Program-made: the position numbers and the translations under genes
Notes under the pieces: model-generated
Databases searched by the model: none
What the model was told of the DNA's origin: nothing
The model's input: only the letters and a program-made list of their open reading frames with translations
Assembly (NCBI GenBank): GCA_030824115.1
Contig: JAVBYI010000009.1
Span: 62,001 to 126,000, forward strand
From: Rhodocyclaceae bacterium
Lineage (GTDB): Bacteria; Pseudomonadota; Gammaproteobacteria; Burkholderiales; Rhodocyclaceae
Direction of reading: 5' to 3'
Length of the DNA: 64,000 bases
In this document: positions 37,161 to 46,739 of the stretch, piece after piece
Numbering within the stretch: position 1 is the stretch's first letter
Layout of the letters: each line of letters starts with the position of its first letter

Positions 37161-37926
37161 TCGCACCGCCGCCGAGATAGGCTTCGACCACCTTGGGATC
37201 GCGCTGCACGATGGCCGGCACATCTTCCGCAATTTTCTCGCCGTAGTCGAGCACCGCCACGCGGTCGCACAGGCCCATGATGAGCTTGACGTCGTGCTCG
37301 ATCAGCAACACCGTCAGGCCATCGGCACGCAGACCCTCAATCAGCTGGCGCAGGGCGACAGTTTCGGTGGCGTTCATGCCGGCGGCGGGTTCGTCCAGTG
37401 CCAGCAGTTTCGGCTCGGTCGCCAGTGCGCGGGCAATTTCGAGGCGGCGCTGATCGCCGTAGGAAAGGTGTTTGGCGAGTGCACCGGCACGATGCGCGAT
37501 GCCCACGTAATGCAGCAACTCATCGGCACGACGCTTGATCGCTGCCTCTTCCTCACGCTGGGCGCGAGTGCGGAAGATCGCGCCGAACACGCCGGCTTGC
37601 GTCCTGACGTGACGCCCGACCATGACATTTTCGAGCGCCGTCATGTTGCCGAACAGTCGGATGTTCTGGAAAGTGCGCGCGATGCCGGCCTGCGCCACCA
37701 CGTACGGACTGCCCAGTTCCAGCGGCTGGCCGGCGAACAGCACATCACCCGTATCGCGGGTGTAAAGCCCCGTCAGCACATTGAAGAAGGTGGTCTTGCC
37801 GGCGCCGTTGGGGCCGATCAGGCCGTAGATTTCCTTTTCGCGGATGGTCAGCGAGACATCCTTGAGGGCCTGCACGCCGCCAAAACGTTTGCCGATGGCG
37901 CGGGCCTCCAGTAGCACCGCGCTCAT
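37153..37926 (-). CDS. livG: Branched-chain amino-acid ABC transporter ATPase LivG
   Basis: Second ATPase of the importer, 257 residues, with the LivG-type N-terminal half IGKRFGGVQALKDVSL. Walker A LIGPNGAGKTTFFNVLTG (about 38-55), ARTFQNIRLFGNMTALENV, variant signature LSYGDQRRLEIARALA and Walker B LLALDEPAAGMNATE. Overlaps livM by 4 bp. Confidence 0.95.
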   Translation of the reverse strand: MSAVLLEARAIGKRFGGVQALKDVSLTIREKEIYGLIGPNGAGKTTFFNVLTGLYTRDTGDVLFAGQPLELGSPYVVAQAGIARTFQNIRLFGNMTALENVMVGRHVRTQAGVFGAIFRTRAQREEEAAIKRRADELLHYVGIAHRAGALAKHLSYGDQRRLEIARALATEPKLLALDEPAAGMNATETVALRQLIEGLRADGLTVLLIEHDVKLIMGLCDRVAVLDYGEKIAEDVPAIVQRDPKVVEAYLGGGAND

Positions 37927-38966
37927 GGCTTCTGCCCCATCTCGCGCTTGTGGCGCGACTCGGGCCACAGGCCGGCAGGACGGAAGCGCATGGTCAGTAC
38001 CAGCGCGATGCCGAACACCAGCATGCGCAGCACCTCGGGTTCGACCAGCATCCGGCCGAACAAGGCCATCTGCAATGGCTCGACGGAATAACGCAGGAAC
38101 TCGGGCACGAAGGAGAGCAGCAGCGCACCGGCGATGACGCCCCAGACATTGCCCATGCCGCCCAGCACGACCATCGCCAGCACCATGATCGACTCGTTGA
38201 GGATGAAGCTCTCGGGGCTGACGAAACCCTGCATGGCGGCGAACATGCCGCCGGCGACGCCGCCGAAGCTCGCGCCCATGGCGAAGGCCAGCAGCTTGAC
38301 GTTACGCGTGTTGATGCCGGCTGCCTTGGCAGCCACCTCATCCTCGCGAATCGCTACCCAGGCGCGACCGATACGCGACTTCTGCAGCCGCAGATTGACG
38401 ACGATCACCAGCAGGAGCAGCAACAGTAGCACGTAGTAATACTTGGCCGGCCCGGTGATGCTCAGGCCAAACAGCGTATCGGTGGCCGAGAAATTGACGC
38501 TGCCGACCGAGAGGCCGTCGATACGCGTGATGCCCTTCGGCCCGTTGGTGATGTTGAACGGCGAGGACAGATTGTTCATGAAGATACGCACGATCTCGCC
38601 GAAACCCAGTGTGACAATGGCGAGGTAGTCGCCGCGCAGCCGTAATGTCGGCGCTCCCAGGACGGCACCCGCGACGCAGGCCACCAGTGCGCCAATCGGC
38701 AGGATCACCCAGAACGGCAGGTGCAGGTTGAAATGCGGCGAAGCCAGCAGGGCATAGACGTAGGCGCCCACGGCATAGAAGGCGATGTAGCCCAGATCGA
38801 GCAGGCCGGCCATGCCGACGACAATATTGAGGCCGAGCGAGAGGAAGACGAACAGAATGGCGAGGTTGGCAATCCGCACCCAGGCGGTGCCGACCTGCGT
38901 CAGCACCAGCGGCAGGGCCAGCAGGGCGATGGCAATCAGCGCGATGCCGACAATCTTCCGGTTCAC
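37923..38966 (-). CDS. livM: Branched-chain amino-acid ABC transporter permease LivM
   Basis: Inner-membrane permease, 347 residues, about nine hydrophobic helices. Family motif GLNIVVGMAGLLDLGYIAFYAVGAY starts near residue 45, and the cytosolic EAA-like loop RAWVAIREDEVAAKAAGIN near 205-223. The PTLRLRGDYLAIVTLG segment is conserved in LivM proteins, and a repeat copy overlaps its first residues (AVLGAPTL). Overlaps livH by 4 bp. Confidence 0.94.
   Translation of the reverse strand: MNRKIVGIALIAIALLALPLVLTQVGTAWVRIANLAILFVFLSLGLNIVVGMAGLLDLGYIAFYAVGAYVYALLASPHFNLHLPFWVILPIGALVACVAGAVLGAPTLRLRGDYLAIVTLGFGEIVRIFMNNLSSPFNITNGPKGITRIDGLSVGSVNFSATDTLFGLSITGPAKYYYVLLLLLLLVIVVNLRLQKSRIGRAWVAIREDEVAAKAAGINTRNVKLLAFAMGASFGGVAGGMFAAMQGFVSPESFILNESIMVLAMVVLGGMGNVWGVIAGALLLSFVPEFLRYSVEPLQMALFGRMLVEPEVLRMLVFGIALVLTMRFRPAGLWPESRHKREMGQKP
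38643..38666 (-). repeat. 24-bp dispersed repeat, copy 13 (in livM)
   Basis: Minus strand GCCGTC-CTGGGAGC-GCCGAC-ATTA. Translated AVLGAPTL. The APTL part is conserved in LivM generally, so this copy may have arisen by codon choice on a pre-existing peptide. Confidence 0.65.
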
Positions 38967-39955
38967 GCCCGCTCCGATACGCGTTCGCCAAGCAACCCCG
39001 AGGGACGAAACACCAGCACGAGGATCAGCACCAGGAAGGCGAACACATCCTGATAATTACTGCCAAACAGGATGGCGTGACCATCGGCTTCGCAACGTTC
39101 GGCCAGCATGCCACCCACCAGCGGCCAGCGGCACAGGTCCGTCAGATCGCCGATGTAGCCGGTGCCCAGTGCCTCGACCAGCCCGAGCACGATGCCGCCG
39201 AGCATTGCGCCGGCGAGATTGCCGATGCCGCCCAGCACGGCGGCGGAGAAGGCCTTCAAGCCCAGCGTAAAGCCCATGGTGTAGTGGGCGATGCCGTAGT
39301 AGGTGCCCACCATCACGCCGGCAATCGCGCCAAGGCCGGCACCGATGACGAAGGTGGCAGCAATCACGCGGTTGGCATCGACGCCCATCAGCGCAGCGAC
39401 CCGTACATCCTCGGCGGTGGCGCGGATGGCGATGCCGAAGCGGGTGCGGTATACGAACCAGGTCAGCCCGGCCATCAGGACGACCGACATCAGGATGATG
39501 GCAATCTGCACGGTGCTGATCGCCGCCCCGCCAATGGCAAAGCTGGCGTTTTCCATGATTTGCGGAAAAGCGCGCGGATCGCGGCCCCAGATCAGCAGCG
39601 CCAGATGTTGCAGGATGATCGACATGCCGATCGCCGTAATCAACGGCGCCAGTCGCGGCGCGTGGCGCAGCGGGCGATAGGCAACGCGTTCCAGTGTATA
39701 GCCGATGGCCATGCAGACGGGGACCGCCGCCAGCACACCCAGCAGCACGATCAGGGCGGGTGGCAGCGGCAGCCCCAGGCCGACCACCGCCATGATGACG
39801 GTGAACGCGGTCATGGCGCCAATCATCACCACTTCACCGTGCGCGAAGTTGATCAGCTGGATGACCCCGTAAACCATCGTGTAGCCAAGCGCGACAATGG
39901 CATAGACGCTGCCCGTGGTCAGGCCGTTGATGATTTGTTGCAGGAAGATGTCCAC
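38963..39955 (-). CDS. livH: Branched-chain amino-acid ABC transporter permease LivH
   Basis: Inner-membrane permease, 330 residues. Starts MDIFLQQIINGLTTGSVYAIVALGYTMVYG (split, about 1-30), with LINFAHGEVVMIGA and the loop IRATAEDVRVAALMGVDANRVI (about 182-203). A segment of about 20 residues with two Cys (LCRWPLVGGMLAERCEADGH, about 280-299) is present where many LivH proteins run directly into GSNYQDVFAF; it may be a lineage-specific periplasmic loop. Confidence 0.94.
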   Translation of the reverse strand: MDIFLQQIINGLTTGSVYAIVALGYTMVYGVIQLINFAHGEVVMIGAMTAFTVIMAVVGLGLPLPPALIVLLGVLAAVPVCMAIGYTLERVAYRPLRHAPRLAPLITAIGMSIILQHLALLIWGRDPRAFPQIMENASFAIGGAAISTVQIAIILMSVVLMAGLTWFVYRTRFGIAIRATAEDVRVAALMGVDANRVIAATFVIGAGLGAIAGVMVGTYYGIAHYTMGFTLGLKAFSAAVLGGIGNLAGAMLGGIVLGLVEALGTGYIGDLTDLCRWPLVGGMLAERCEADGHAILFGSNYQDVFAFLVLILVLVFRPSGLLGERVSERA

Positions 39956-39995
39956 GGCGGCGGATATTACCTTGTTAATAGTCTATCCATGCAAA

Positions 39996-40029
39996 AACGG
40001 CACCCCCGGGTTGCCCTGGGGGTGCCGTT
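39996..40029 (-). terminator. Strong hairpin terminator after the liv binding-protein gene
   Basis: A perfect 12-bp stem (AACGGCACCCCC, 39996-40007, with its complement at 40018-40029) and a 10-nt loop. On the minus strand TTTTT follows the stem. It lies between the binding-protein gene and livH, so it would give partial termination and more binding protein than permease. Confidence 0.85.
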
Positions 40030-40047
40030 GCGTGTTGCTGGCGACGA

Positions 40048-41352
40048 TTACTGCTTGGCGGGTGCCGGTGCAGGAGCGGCAGCTGGTGCTGCCTCGACCG
40101 ATTTAGCCGGTTCAGCGGCAGCCGGCGCGGGTGCCGACAGGGCCGCATACTCATCCAGCGTCAGCGACTTGCCACCCTTGATGATGGCAAGCGGGCTGAT
40201 CTTGCCTTCCTTCATCGTGAAGATGGTCATTTCGGCGTCCTTGCGGTCGCCCTTCTCGTCAAATTGGATATTGCCCGAAGCGCCGTTGTAATCGATCGCC
40301 TGCAGCGCCGGCAGGTACTTGGCCGGGTCCGCCGAATCGGCTTTCTGGATCGCCGCAATCAGCAGTTTGGTCGAATCGTAGGTAAAAGGGGCGTAGAGAA
40401 TCGGGTCGATGTTGTACTTGGCCTTGTAAGCTTCGAGGAACTTGGCACCGGCAGCCTGCACCGGGATACCGGCTTGCGAGCAGACCAGATTCTCGGCGGC
40501 GGCGCCGGCCAGCTCGGCCATCTTGTCGGTACAGGCACCATCGCCGAAGGAGAACACGGCACCGATTTTGAGCTCACGGGCCTGCTTGAGCAGCGGGCCG
40601 CCGGTGGCGTCCATGCCGCCGTAGAACACGGCATCCGGCTTCTTGCCCTTGATCTTGGTCAGCACGGCCTTCCAGTCGGCTGTCTTGTCGGTACCCTTCT
40701 CGCGCGGCAGCACTTTGACGCCAGCGGCCTTGAGGGTCTTCTCGACCTCGTTGGCCAGACCTTCACCGTAAGCGGTGGCATCATCAATGATCGCGACAGT
40801 CTTCAGCTTGGTCGTTGTTGCCACCAGATAATTGGCAATGGCGGGGCCCTGCTGGTCATCCCGACCGACGACGCGGAACACGCCCTTAAAGCCCTGCTCG
40901 GTCAGTGCCGGGTTGGTGGCGGAACCGGAGATCATCGGCAGGCCCGCCTGGTTGTAGATGGCGGAAGCGGGGATGGTGGTGCCGGAGTTGAGGTGACCAA
41001 CGATACCGACGACCTTCGCATCGACGAGTTTCTGGGCAACCGTGTTGCCAACTTTCGGGTCGGACTGGTCGTCTTCAGCAACAATTTCAAACTTGACCGG
41101 CTTGCCGCCGATCTGTACACCGGCCGCGTTGGCCTCATCAACGGCCAGACGGGCACCGTTCTCATTGTCCTTGCCGAGGTGAGCGATACCGCCGGTCAAT
41201 GGCGCCACATGGCCAATCTTGACGATCACCGGCTGCGGCGGGGCGGGCGGCGCCTGTACGACGGGCGCCGGCGGGGGTTCTTCCTTGCCACAGCCCATCA
41301 TGAGCACGGCGGCAGCGACAGACACGGAAACGAGCTTGATCGTAGGACGCAT
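40048..41352 (-). CDS. Branched-chain amino-acid ABC transporter substrate-binding lipoprotein (LivJ/K-like)
   Basis: Periplasmic binding protein, 434 residues. Signal MRPTIKLVSVSVAAAVLMMGC with a probable lipobox Cys at about 21, a Pro-rich linker, then the Peripla_BP_6 fold: VKIGHVAPLTGGIAHLGKDNENGARLAV, VVGIVGHLNSGTTIPAS and VFRVVGRDDQQGPA. A 35-residue Ala/Pro tail ends the protein, unusual for the family. Ligand specificity is not readable from sequence. It heads the livJ-H-M-G-F cluster. Confidence 0.92.
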   Translation of the reverse strand: MRPTIKLVSVSVAAAVLMMGCGKEEPPPAPVVQAPPAPPQPVIVKIGHVAPLTGGIAHLGKDNENGARLAVDEANAAGVQIGGKPVKFEIVAEDDQSDPKVGNTVAQKLVDAKVVGIVGHLNSGTTIPASAIYNQAGLPMISGSATNPALTEQGFKGVFRVVGRDDQQGPAIANYLVATTTKLKTVAIIDDATAYGEGLANEVEKTLKAAGVKVLPREKGTDKTADWKAVLTKIKGKKPDAVFYGGMDATGGPLLKQARELKIGAVFSFGDGACTDKMAELAGAAAENLVCSQAGIPVQAAGAKFLEAYKAKYNIDPILYAPFTYDSTKLLIAAIQKADSADPAKYLPALQAIDYNGASGNIQFDEKGDRKDAEMTIFTMKEGKISPLAIIKGGKSLTLDEYAALSAPAPAAAEPAKSVEAAPAAAPAPAPAKQ

Positions 41353-41536
41353 TGAGGACTCCAATAACAGGTTGGGGGTTGTGGGTTTGATTGACTGGAT
41401 GGAAGACGAAATATTCCCGAGAGTCCCCCATCTGTCAAGCGGGGAGCATACACACTTTCCCCCCGTCATTTTTTCTGGCGCTTGCCAGCAGGATTGAAGG
41501 GCGCTTATGATGCCGCCCCTCGGTACCCAGATAATC

Positions 41537-44101
41537 ATGACCAAACAACTGATCATTGCAGAAAAGCCTTCCGTCGCCCAGGACATCGCCCGGGCGCTGG
41601 GCGGGTTCACCCGCGAGGGCGACTATTTCGAGAGCGAGCAGTACGTGCTCAGCTCCGCCGTCGGCCATTTGCTTGAGCTGGCGGTGCCCGAGGAATACGA
41701 GGTCAAGCGCGGCAAGTGGACCTTCACCCATCTGCCGGTGATTCCGCCACGCTTCACGCTCAATCCGATCGACAAGACGGCCGATCGTCTGCGCCTGCTG
41801 ACGCGCCTGATCAAGCGCAAGGACGTCACCGGTCTGGTGAACGCCTGTGACGCGGGACGCGAGGGTGAACTGATTTTCCGCTACGTCGTCCAGCACGCGC
41901 TGACCGAAAAAACCGCCAAGCCGATTCGCCGCCTGTGGCTGCAATCGATGACGGCCACTGCCATCAAGGATGGCTTCGCCCATCTACGCAGCGACGAAGA
42001 AATGCTGCCGCTGGCCGACGCCGCGCGTTGCCGCTCCGAGGCCGACTGGCTGATCGGCATCAACGGCACGCGCGCCATGACGGCCTTCAACTCGCAGGAA
42101 GGCGGCTTCTACAAGACCACCGTCGGCCGCGTACAGACGCCGACGCTGGCCATCCTCGTCGAGCGCGAGAAGACTATCCGCGCCTTCCAGTCCAAGGACT
42201 ACTGGGAAGTCGAGGCCGAATTCCAAGCCGTTGCCGGCACTTATCGCGGCAAGTGGTTCGATGAGAAGTTCAAGAAGTCCGAGGACGAGCACGCCAAGGC
42301 TGAACGCCTGTGGGACGTCAAGTCCGCCGAAGCGCTACGCAAGAAGTGTCTCGGCAAGCATGGCGAAGTCACGGAAGAGGCCACCCCCAAGACCGAAGCC
42401 TGCCCGCTGCTCTACGACCTGACCTCGCTGCAGCGCGACGCCAACGGCCGCTTCGGCTTCTCGGCGCGCAACACGCTGGCGATTGCGCAAGCCCTCTACG
42501 AGCGCCACAAGGTCCTGACCTATCCGCGAACCGACTCGCGCTACCTGCCCGAGGACATGATCGGCCCGGCCAAGGACACTTTGCGTGCGCTGACCGATTC
42601 GCCCCTCGGCAAGCACGCCACCACCGTCCTCGACAACGGTTGGGTGCATCCGACCAAGCGCATTTTCAATAATGCCAAGGTAAGCGATCACTTCGCCATC
42701 ATTCCCACCGGCACGGCGCCGAAGAACCTGTCCGAGCCGGAACAGAAGCTCTACGACCTGGTCGTCAAGCGCTTCATCGCCATCTTCTTCCCGTCTGCCG
42801 AATACCTCGTCACCACGCGCATCACCCGAGTCGAGCAAGAGCCGTTCAAGACTGTCGGCAAGGTACTGGTCACGCCCGGCTGGCTGGCCGTCTATGGCAA
42901 AGAAGCACAAGGCGACGAAGAGAATCCCAACCTGCCGCTGCTGGAAAAGAAGGAACGCGTCTGGGCCAACGACGTCGAAGTCAAAGCCAACGCCACCAAG
43001 CCGCCGCCACGCTTCAACGAAGCGACGCTGCTGTCGGCGATGGAAGGTGCCGGCAAGCTGGTGGACGATGAAGAACTGCGCGAAGCCATGTCCGAACGCG
43101 GCCTCGGCACGCCAGCCACCCGTGCCGCCACCATCGAAGGCCTGATTGCCGAGGAATACCTGCACCGCAACGGCCGCGAACTGCAACCGACGGCCAAGGC
43201 CTTCAATCTGTTTTTCGCGCTCGAACAGCTCAAGGTGGACGAGATCCGTTCGCCGGAACTGACCGGCCTGTGGGAGTGGAAGCTGCGCGAGATGGAGCAT
43301 GGACGCCTCAAGCGCGAGGAGTTCATGGCCCACATCACCGAGCAAACGCAGGCGATGGTCGAGCACATCAAGACCGGCGAGTTTGCCGATGCCGATTTCG
43401 GCACGCTCAAGACCCCCTGCCCGAAGTGCGGCGGGGCAATCCACGAAACCTACCGCCACTTCAAGTGCGACCAGTGCGACTACAAGCTGTGGAAGGTCGT
43501 CGCCAGCCGCCAGTGGGAGCCGGAAGAAATGGATCAGCTGCTGCGTGAGCGCCAGATCGGCCCGCTGCAGGGCTTCCGCAGCAAGATGGGGCGTGCCTTC
43601 GCCGCCGTCATCAAGCTCAACGACGAGCATGCGCCGAGTTTCGACTTTGGCAACGACGAGGACAACGCCGAGGAAGTGGATTTCAGCGGTCAGGCACCGC
43701 TCGGCACCTGCCCGAAATGTGCCGCACGCGTTTTCGAGCAGCCGATGAACTACCTCTGCGAGAAAGCCACCGGCGCTGCCAAGACCTGCGACTTCCGCTC
43801 CGGCAAGGTGATCCTGCAACAGGAAATTTCGGTTGCCGAAATGCAGAAGCTGCTCGAAACCGGCAAGACCAGCCTGCTCAAGGGCTTCGTCTCCAACCGC
43901 ACCCGCAAGAAGTTTTCCGCCTATCTGGTGCGTGGCGCCGACGGCAAGGTCGGTTTCGAGTTCGAGCAGCGCGCGGCCAAGGTGCCAAAAGCCAAGGCAG
44001 AGGCAAAAATCGGCGATGGCGGGACGGCTGCGCCGGCGGCTAAAAAGCCTGCAGCAAAGAAACCTGCCGCAAAAAAGGCTGCGCCCAAGAAGAAATCTTG
44101 A
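41537..44101 (+). CDS. topB: DNA topoisomerase III
   Basis: Type IA topoisomerase that decatenates single-stranded DNA, 854 residues. TOPRIM domain at the N-terminus (LIIAEKPSVAQDIARALGGF; NACDAGREGELIFRYV with the acidic triad), active-site Tyr in VLTYPRTDSRYLP (about 327-339), RGLGTPATRAATIE, then C-terminal zinc-finger-like modules (CPKCGGAIHETYRHFKCDQC; CPKCAARVFEQPMNYLCEKA) and a Lys/Ala/Pro tail. The ATG at 41537 gives the standard N-terminus. Confidence 0.95.
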   Translation: MTKQLIIAEKPSVAQDIARALGGFTREGDYFESEQYVLSSAVGHLLELAVPEEYEVKRGKWTFTHLPVIPPRFTLNPIDKTADRLRLLTRLIKRKDVTGLVNACDAGREGELIFRYVVQHALTEKTAKPIRRLWLQSMTATAIKDGFAHLRSDEEMLPLADAARCRSEADWLIGINGTRAMTAFNSQEGGFYKTTVGRVQTPTLAILVEREKTIRAFQSKDYWEVEAEFQAVAGTYRGKWFDEKFKKSEDEHAKAERLWDVKSAEALRKKCLGKHGEVTEEATPKTEACPLLYDLTSLQRDANGRFGFSARNTLAIAQALYERHKVLTYPRTDSRYLPEDMIGPAKDTLRALTDSPLGKHATTVLDNGWVHPTKRIFNNAKVSDHFAIIPTGTAPKNLSEPEQKLYDLVVKRFIAIFFPSAEYLVTTRITRVEQEPFKTVGKVLVTPGWLAVYGKEAQGDEENPNLPLLEKKERVWANDVEVKANATKPPPRFNEATLLSAMEGAGKLVDDEELREAMSERGLGTPATRAATIEGLIAEEYLHRNGRELQPTAKAFNLFFALEQLKVDEIRSPELTGLWEWKLREMEHGRLKREEFMAHITEQTQAMVEHIKTGEFADADFGTLKTPCPKCGGAIHETYRHFKCDQCDYKLWKVVASRQWEPEEMDQLLRERQIGPLQGFRSKMGRAFAAVIKLNDEHAPSFDFGNDEDNAEEVDFSGQAPLGTCPKCAARVFEQPMNYLCEKATGAAKTCDFRSGKVILQQEISVAEMQKLLETGKTSLLKGFVSNRTRKKFSAYLVRGADGKVGFEFEQRAAKVPKAKAEAKIGDGGTAAPAAKKPAAKKPAAKKAAPKKKS
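44005..44028 (-). repeat. 24-bp dispersed repeat, copy 14 (variant, in topB tail)
   Basis: Minus strand GCCGTC-CCGCCATC-GCCGAT-TTTT, with two changes. Antisense to the gene, which reads AKIGDGGTA in the low-complexity C-terminal tail. Confidence 0.65.
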
Positions 44102-45310
44102 TCAGGGCTGTGCCCAGAAGCGGTTGATGTCGGTCAGCCCCCAAGTGGCCGCATCTTCGCGGCCGACAATCTTCTCGGCGCCCTGTTTTGACAGGTCGAT
44201 CACTTCCGGCGGAATGTAAGCCTTCGACTTGGTCGAGAAGAACACCTTGACCAGCGGCGCCAGCAGGGATTTCTGCGACTGCTCGATGACCACGCCGAGT
44301 CGGCCGGACGCCAGCCTGACCAGCGAGCCGGTCGGGTAAATGCCGATACTCTTGACGAAAGCCTGGAAGACGCGTTCGTCGAAGTGGCCCTTCGACCATT
44401 CCGTCATCTTGCGAATCGACTCGGCCGGGTCCCAGCCGTCCTTGTAGGGACGGTTTGAGGTGATCGCGTCATAGACATCGCAAATCGCGCCCATCTTGGC
44501 AAACAGGCTGATCTCATCACCTTTCAGACCCTTGGGATAGCCGGAGCCATCGACCTTTTCATGGTGATGCAGGCAGACATCGAGCGACACCTCGCCCGCG
44601 CCACCGCCCTCCACCAGCAAACGATGGCCTTCGACCGGATGGCTTTTGATCACACGGAATTCCGCTTCCGTGAGCTTGCCGGGCTTGTTGAGGACTTCCA
44701 TCGGCATCAGCGCCTTGCCCAGATCGTGCAGCAGGCCGGCCATGCCGGCGGCGCGCGTGGCCTGGTCATCCAGGCTGAGCTGGCGCGAAAGGGCTACCAT
44801 CAGGGCGCAAACAGCAACTGAATGCATGTAGGTGTAATCGTCTGCCGAACGCAGGCGGGCGAGGCTGATCAGCGCACCGGGGTTGCGCATCACCGAACTG
44901 GAAATCTCGTCGACCAGCGCACCGGCGGCCTCGTGGTCAACGGCCTTGCCCATGCGCGCCTCCTGAAACATGGAGACCACGGCTTCCTTCGACTTGGCGC
45001 AGATTTTGGCGGCGCGCTTGACTTCATCGGCCATCGAAACCCGTGCCTCGACTGGCTTGGGCGGCGCAATCTGCTCCAGCACCTCGTCGATTTCCGCCTC
45101 GGCCTCCTGCTTGGTCTCACCCACGACATCGACGCCTTTCTTGACGTCGATCCACAGTTCCTTGATGCCGCAGGTCTGAATGGTCTTGAGGTCGGCCGCC
45201 TCCTTGAGGATGAAGTTTTCGCGCCAGAAGGGGTGGTCCATCCACGAGCCGCAGAACTCCTGAATATGCATGCCCAGCGTGAGTTGCGTGACGGCAATTT
45301 TTTTCAGCAT
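44102..45310 (-). CDS. HD-GYP domain protein with N-terminal DUF3391, probable c-di-GMP phosphodiesterase
   Basis: A 402-residue cytosolic protein. The N-terminal DUF3391 domain (LTLGMHIQEFCGSWMDHPFW, about 11-30) precedes a helical linker and an HD-GYP domain: HSVAV, LLHDLGKALMP (HD; about 190-200), SHPVEGHRLL, HHHEKVDGSGYPKGLKGDEI (HD-GYP signature HHExxDGxGYP, about 245-264). The catalytic set appears complete. Stop codons of this gene and topB abut tail to tail. Confidence 0.93.
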   Translation of the reverse strand: MLKKIAVTQLTLGMHIQEFCGSWMDHPFWRENFILKEAADLKTIQTCGIKELWIDVKKGVDVVGETKQEAEAEIDEVLEQIAPPKPVEARVSMADEVKRAAKICAKSKEAVVSMFQEARMGKAVDHEAAGALVDEISSSVMRNPGALISLARLRSADDYTYMHSVAVCALMVALSRQLSLDDQATRAAGMAGLLHDLGKALMPMEVLNKPGKLTEAEFRVIKSHPVEGHRLLVEGGGAGEVSLDVCLHHHEKVDGSGYPKGLKGDEISLFAKMGAICDVYDAITSNRPYKDGWDPAESIRKMTEWSKGHFDERVFQAFVKSIGIYPTGSLVRLASGRLGVVIEQSQKSLLAPLVKVFFSTKSKAYIPPEVIDLSKQGAEKIVGREDAATWGLTDINRFWAQP

Positions 45311-45345
45311 GCTAGACTCGACGGCCCTTAAAAGTGTGTCGCAAC

Positions 45346-46170
45346 ATGGACTTGTATTCGCTATTCAGTGCGCTGCTGCTCGGCATCGTGGAAGGGCTCA
45401 CGGAATTTTTACCCATTTCGAGTACCGGTCACCTGATTCTAGCCGGAGACCTGCTCGGCTTTAACGACGAACGCGGCAAACTGTTTGAAATTGTCATACA
45501 GTCCGGCGCCATCCTGGCGGTGGTCTGGGAATACCGCCGCCGCTTTGCCGATGTTCTGCATGGGCTGCCGCACGACCCGGTCGCCCGCCGCTTTGTCGCC
45601 AACCTCGCCATTGCCTTCCTGCCCCTGGCCGTGCTCGGCCTGCTGTTCGGCAAACTCATCAAGGCCACCCTGTTCGCGCCGGTGCCGGTCGCCATCGCCT
45701 TCATCGTCGGCGCCTTCATCATTCTCTGGGCCGAGAAGCGCGAACACACCATCACCATCCACACGGTCGACGACATTGGCCCCTGGGATGCCCTCAAGCT
45801 CGGCCTCGCCCAGGCCTGCGCGCTGATTCCCGGCACCTCGCGCTCCGGCGCCACCATCATCGGTGGCCTGTTCTTCGGCCTCTCGCGCAAGGCGGCCACC
45901 GAGTTTTCCTTCTTCCTCGCCGTGCCCACACTGGGCGCTGCCACGGTCTATCAGCTTTACAAGGAACGTCACCTGCTGGCCTGGGACGATCTCGGCATGT
46001 GGGTGATCGGTTTTGTATCCGCCTTCGTCTCGGCCTTCCTCTGCGTGCGCTGGCTGCTACGCTACATCTCGTCGCACGACTTCACCTTCTTTGCCTGGTA
46101 TCGCATCGTCTTCGGCATCGTCGTGCTCGCCACCTGGCAACTCGGACTGGTGAATTGGACCGCCCACTGA
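45346..46170 (+). CDS. uppP: Undecaprenyl-diphosphatase
   Basis: Recycles the undecaprenyl carrier for peptidoglycan synthesis, 274 residues, about eight membrane helices. The two family signatures are [20 protein letters not shown] (about 13-32) and [20 protein letters not shown] (about 157-176). [13 protein letters not shown] is the start. Divergent from the HD-GYP gene. Overlaps the esterase gene by 16 bp. Confidence 0.96.
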   Translation: MDLYSLFSALLLGIVEGLTEFLPISSTGHLILAGDLLGFNDERGKLFEIVIQSGAILAVVWEYRRRFADVLHGLPHDPVARRFVANLAIAFLPLAVLGLLFGKLIKATLFAPVPVAIAFIVGAFIILWAEKREHTITIHTVDDIGPWDALKLGLAQACALIPGTSRSGATIIGGLFFGLSRKAATEFSFFLAVPTLGAATVYQLYKERHLLAWDDLGMWVIGFVSAFVSAFLCVRWLLRYISSHDFTFFAWYRIVFGIVVLATWQLGLVNWTAH

Positions 46171-46739
46171 TCGTCTATCTGCACGGCTTCACCAGTGGGC
46201 CGCAGTCACGCAAGGTGCAAGCGCTGGCGACACGCATGACGCAGCACGGGTTAGCCGACCGGCTGATCTGTCCGCAACTAAAAGCCTCACCCGCCGAGTC
46301 GATCGAGCTGATCGAGGACCTGCTGCAAAATGTCGGCGCTGGCGAGACGGCAACCTTGGTGGGCTCCTCCCTCGGCGGCTACTACGCCACATGGCTTGCC
46401 GAGAAACATGCGCTGAAGGCGGTACTGGTCAATCCGGCCGTCGTTGCCGCCATCGAACTCGAACGCTACCTCGGCCCGCAGACCTGGCTCTACAGCGGCG
46501 AGTCCTTCGACTTCACCCGCCAGCACATCGCCGAACTGCGCGCGCTGGAAGTGCCGACACTGACCGACCCTTCACGCTACTGGCTGCTGGCCGAAGAAGG
46601 CGACGAAACGCTCGACTATCGTCAAGCCGTCGCCCGTTACGCCGGTGCAAAACAAACCGTGCTGCCCGGGGGCGATCACAGCTTCACGCGCTGGGATGAT
46701 TTTCTCGACGCCATACTGAAGTTTGCAGGCTTGGCATGA
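46155..46739 (+). CDS. YqiA-like esterase (alpha/beta hydrolase)
   Basis: A 194-residue hydrolase of the UPF0227/YqiA type. It likely starts at TTG 46155 ([19 protein letters not shown]), inside the end of uppP. Nucleophile elbow [13 protein letters not shown] (about 68-80), Asp in the [12 protein letters not shown] segment and catalytic His in [15 protein letters not shown] repeat copy encodes NVGAGETA just before the nucleophile strand. It overlaps rarD by 4 bp. Confidence 0.88.
   Translation: MDRPLIVYLHGFTSGPQSRKVQALATRMTQHGLADRLICPQLKASPAESIELIEDLLQNVGAGETATLVGSSLGGYYATWLAEKHALKAVLVNPAVVAAIELERYLGPQTWLYSGESFDFTRQHIAELRALEVPTLTDPSRYWLLAEEGDETLDYRQAVARYAGAKQTVLPGGDHSFTRWDDFLDAILKFAGLA
46328..46351 (-). 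repeat. 24-bp dispersed repeat, copy 15 (in esterase gene)
   Basis: Minus strand GCCGTC-TCGCCAGC-GCCGAC-ATTT. Antisense to the gene, which reads NVGAGETA. Confidence 0.9.

Noticed and set aside
38643-38666. Dropping the livM copy because APTLRLRGDY is a conserved LivM peptide
   Set aside because: Kept with lower confidence: the upstream GCCGTC block and exact spacing are also present, though convergence by codon choice cannot be excluded.
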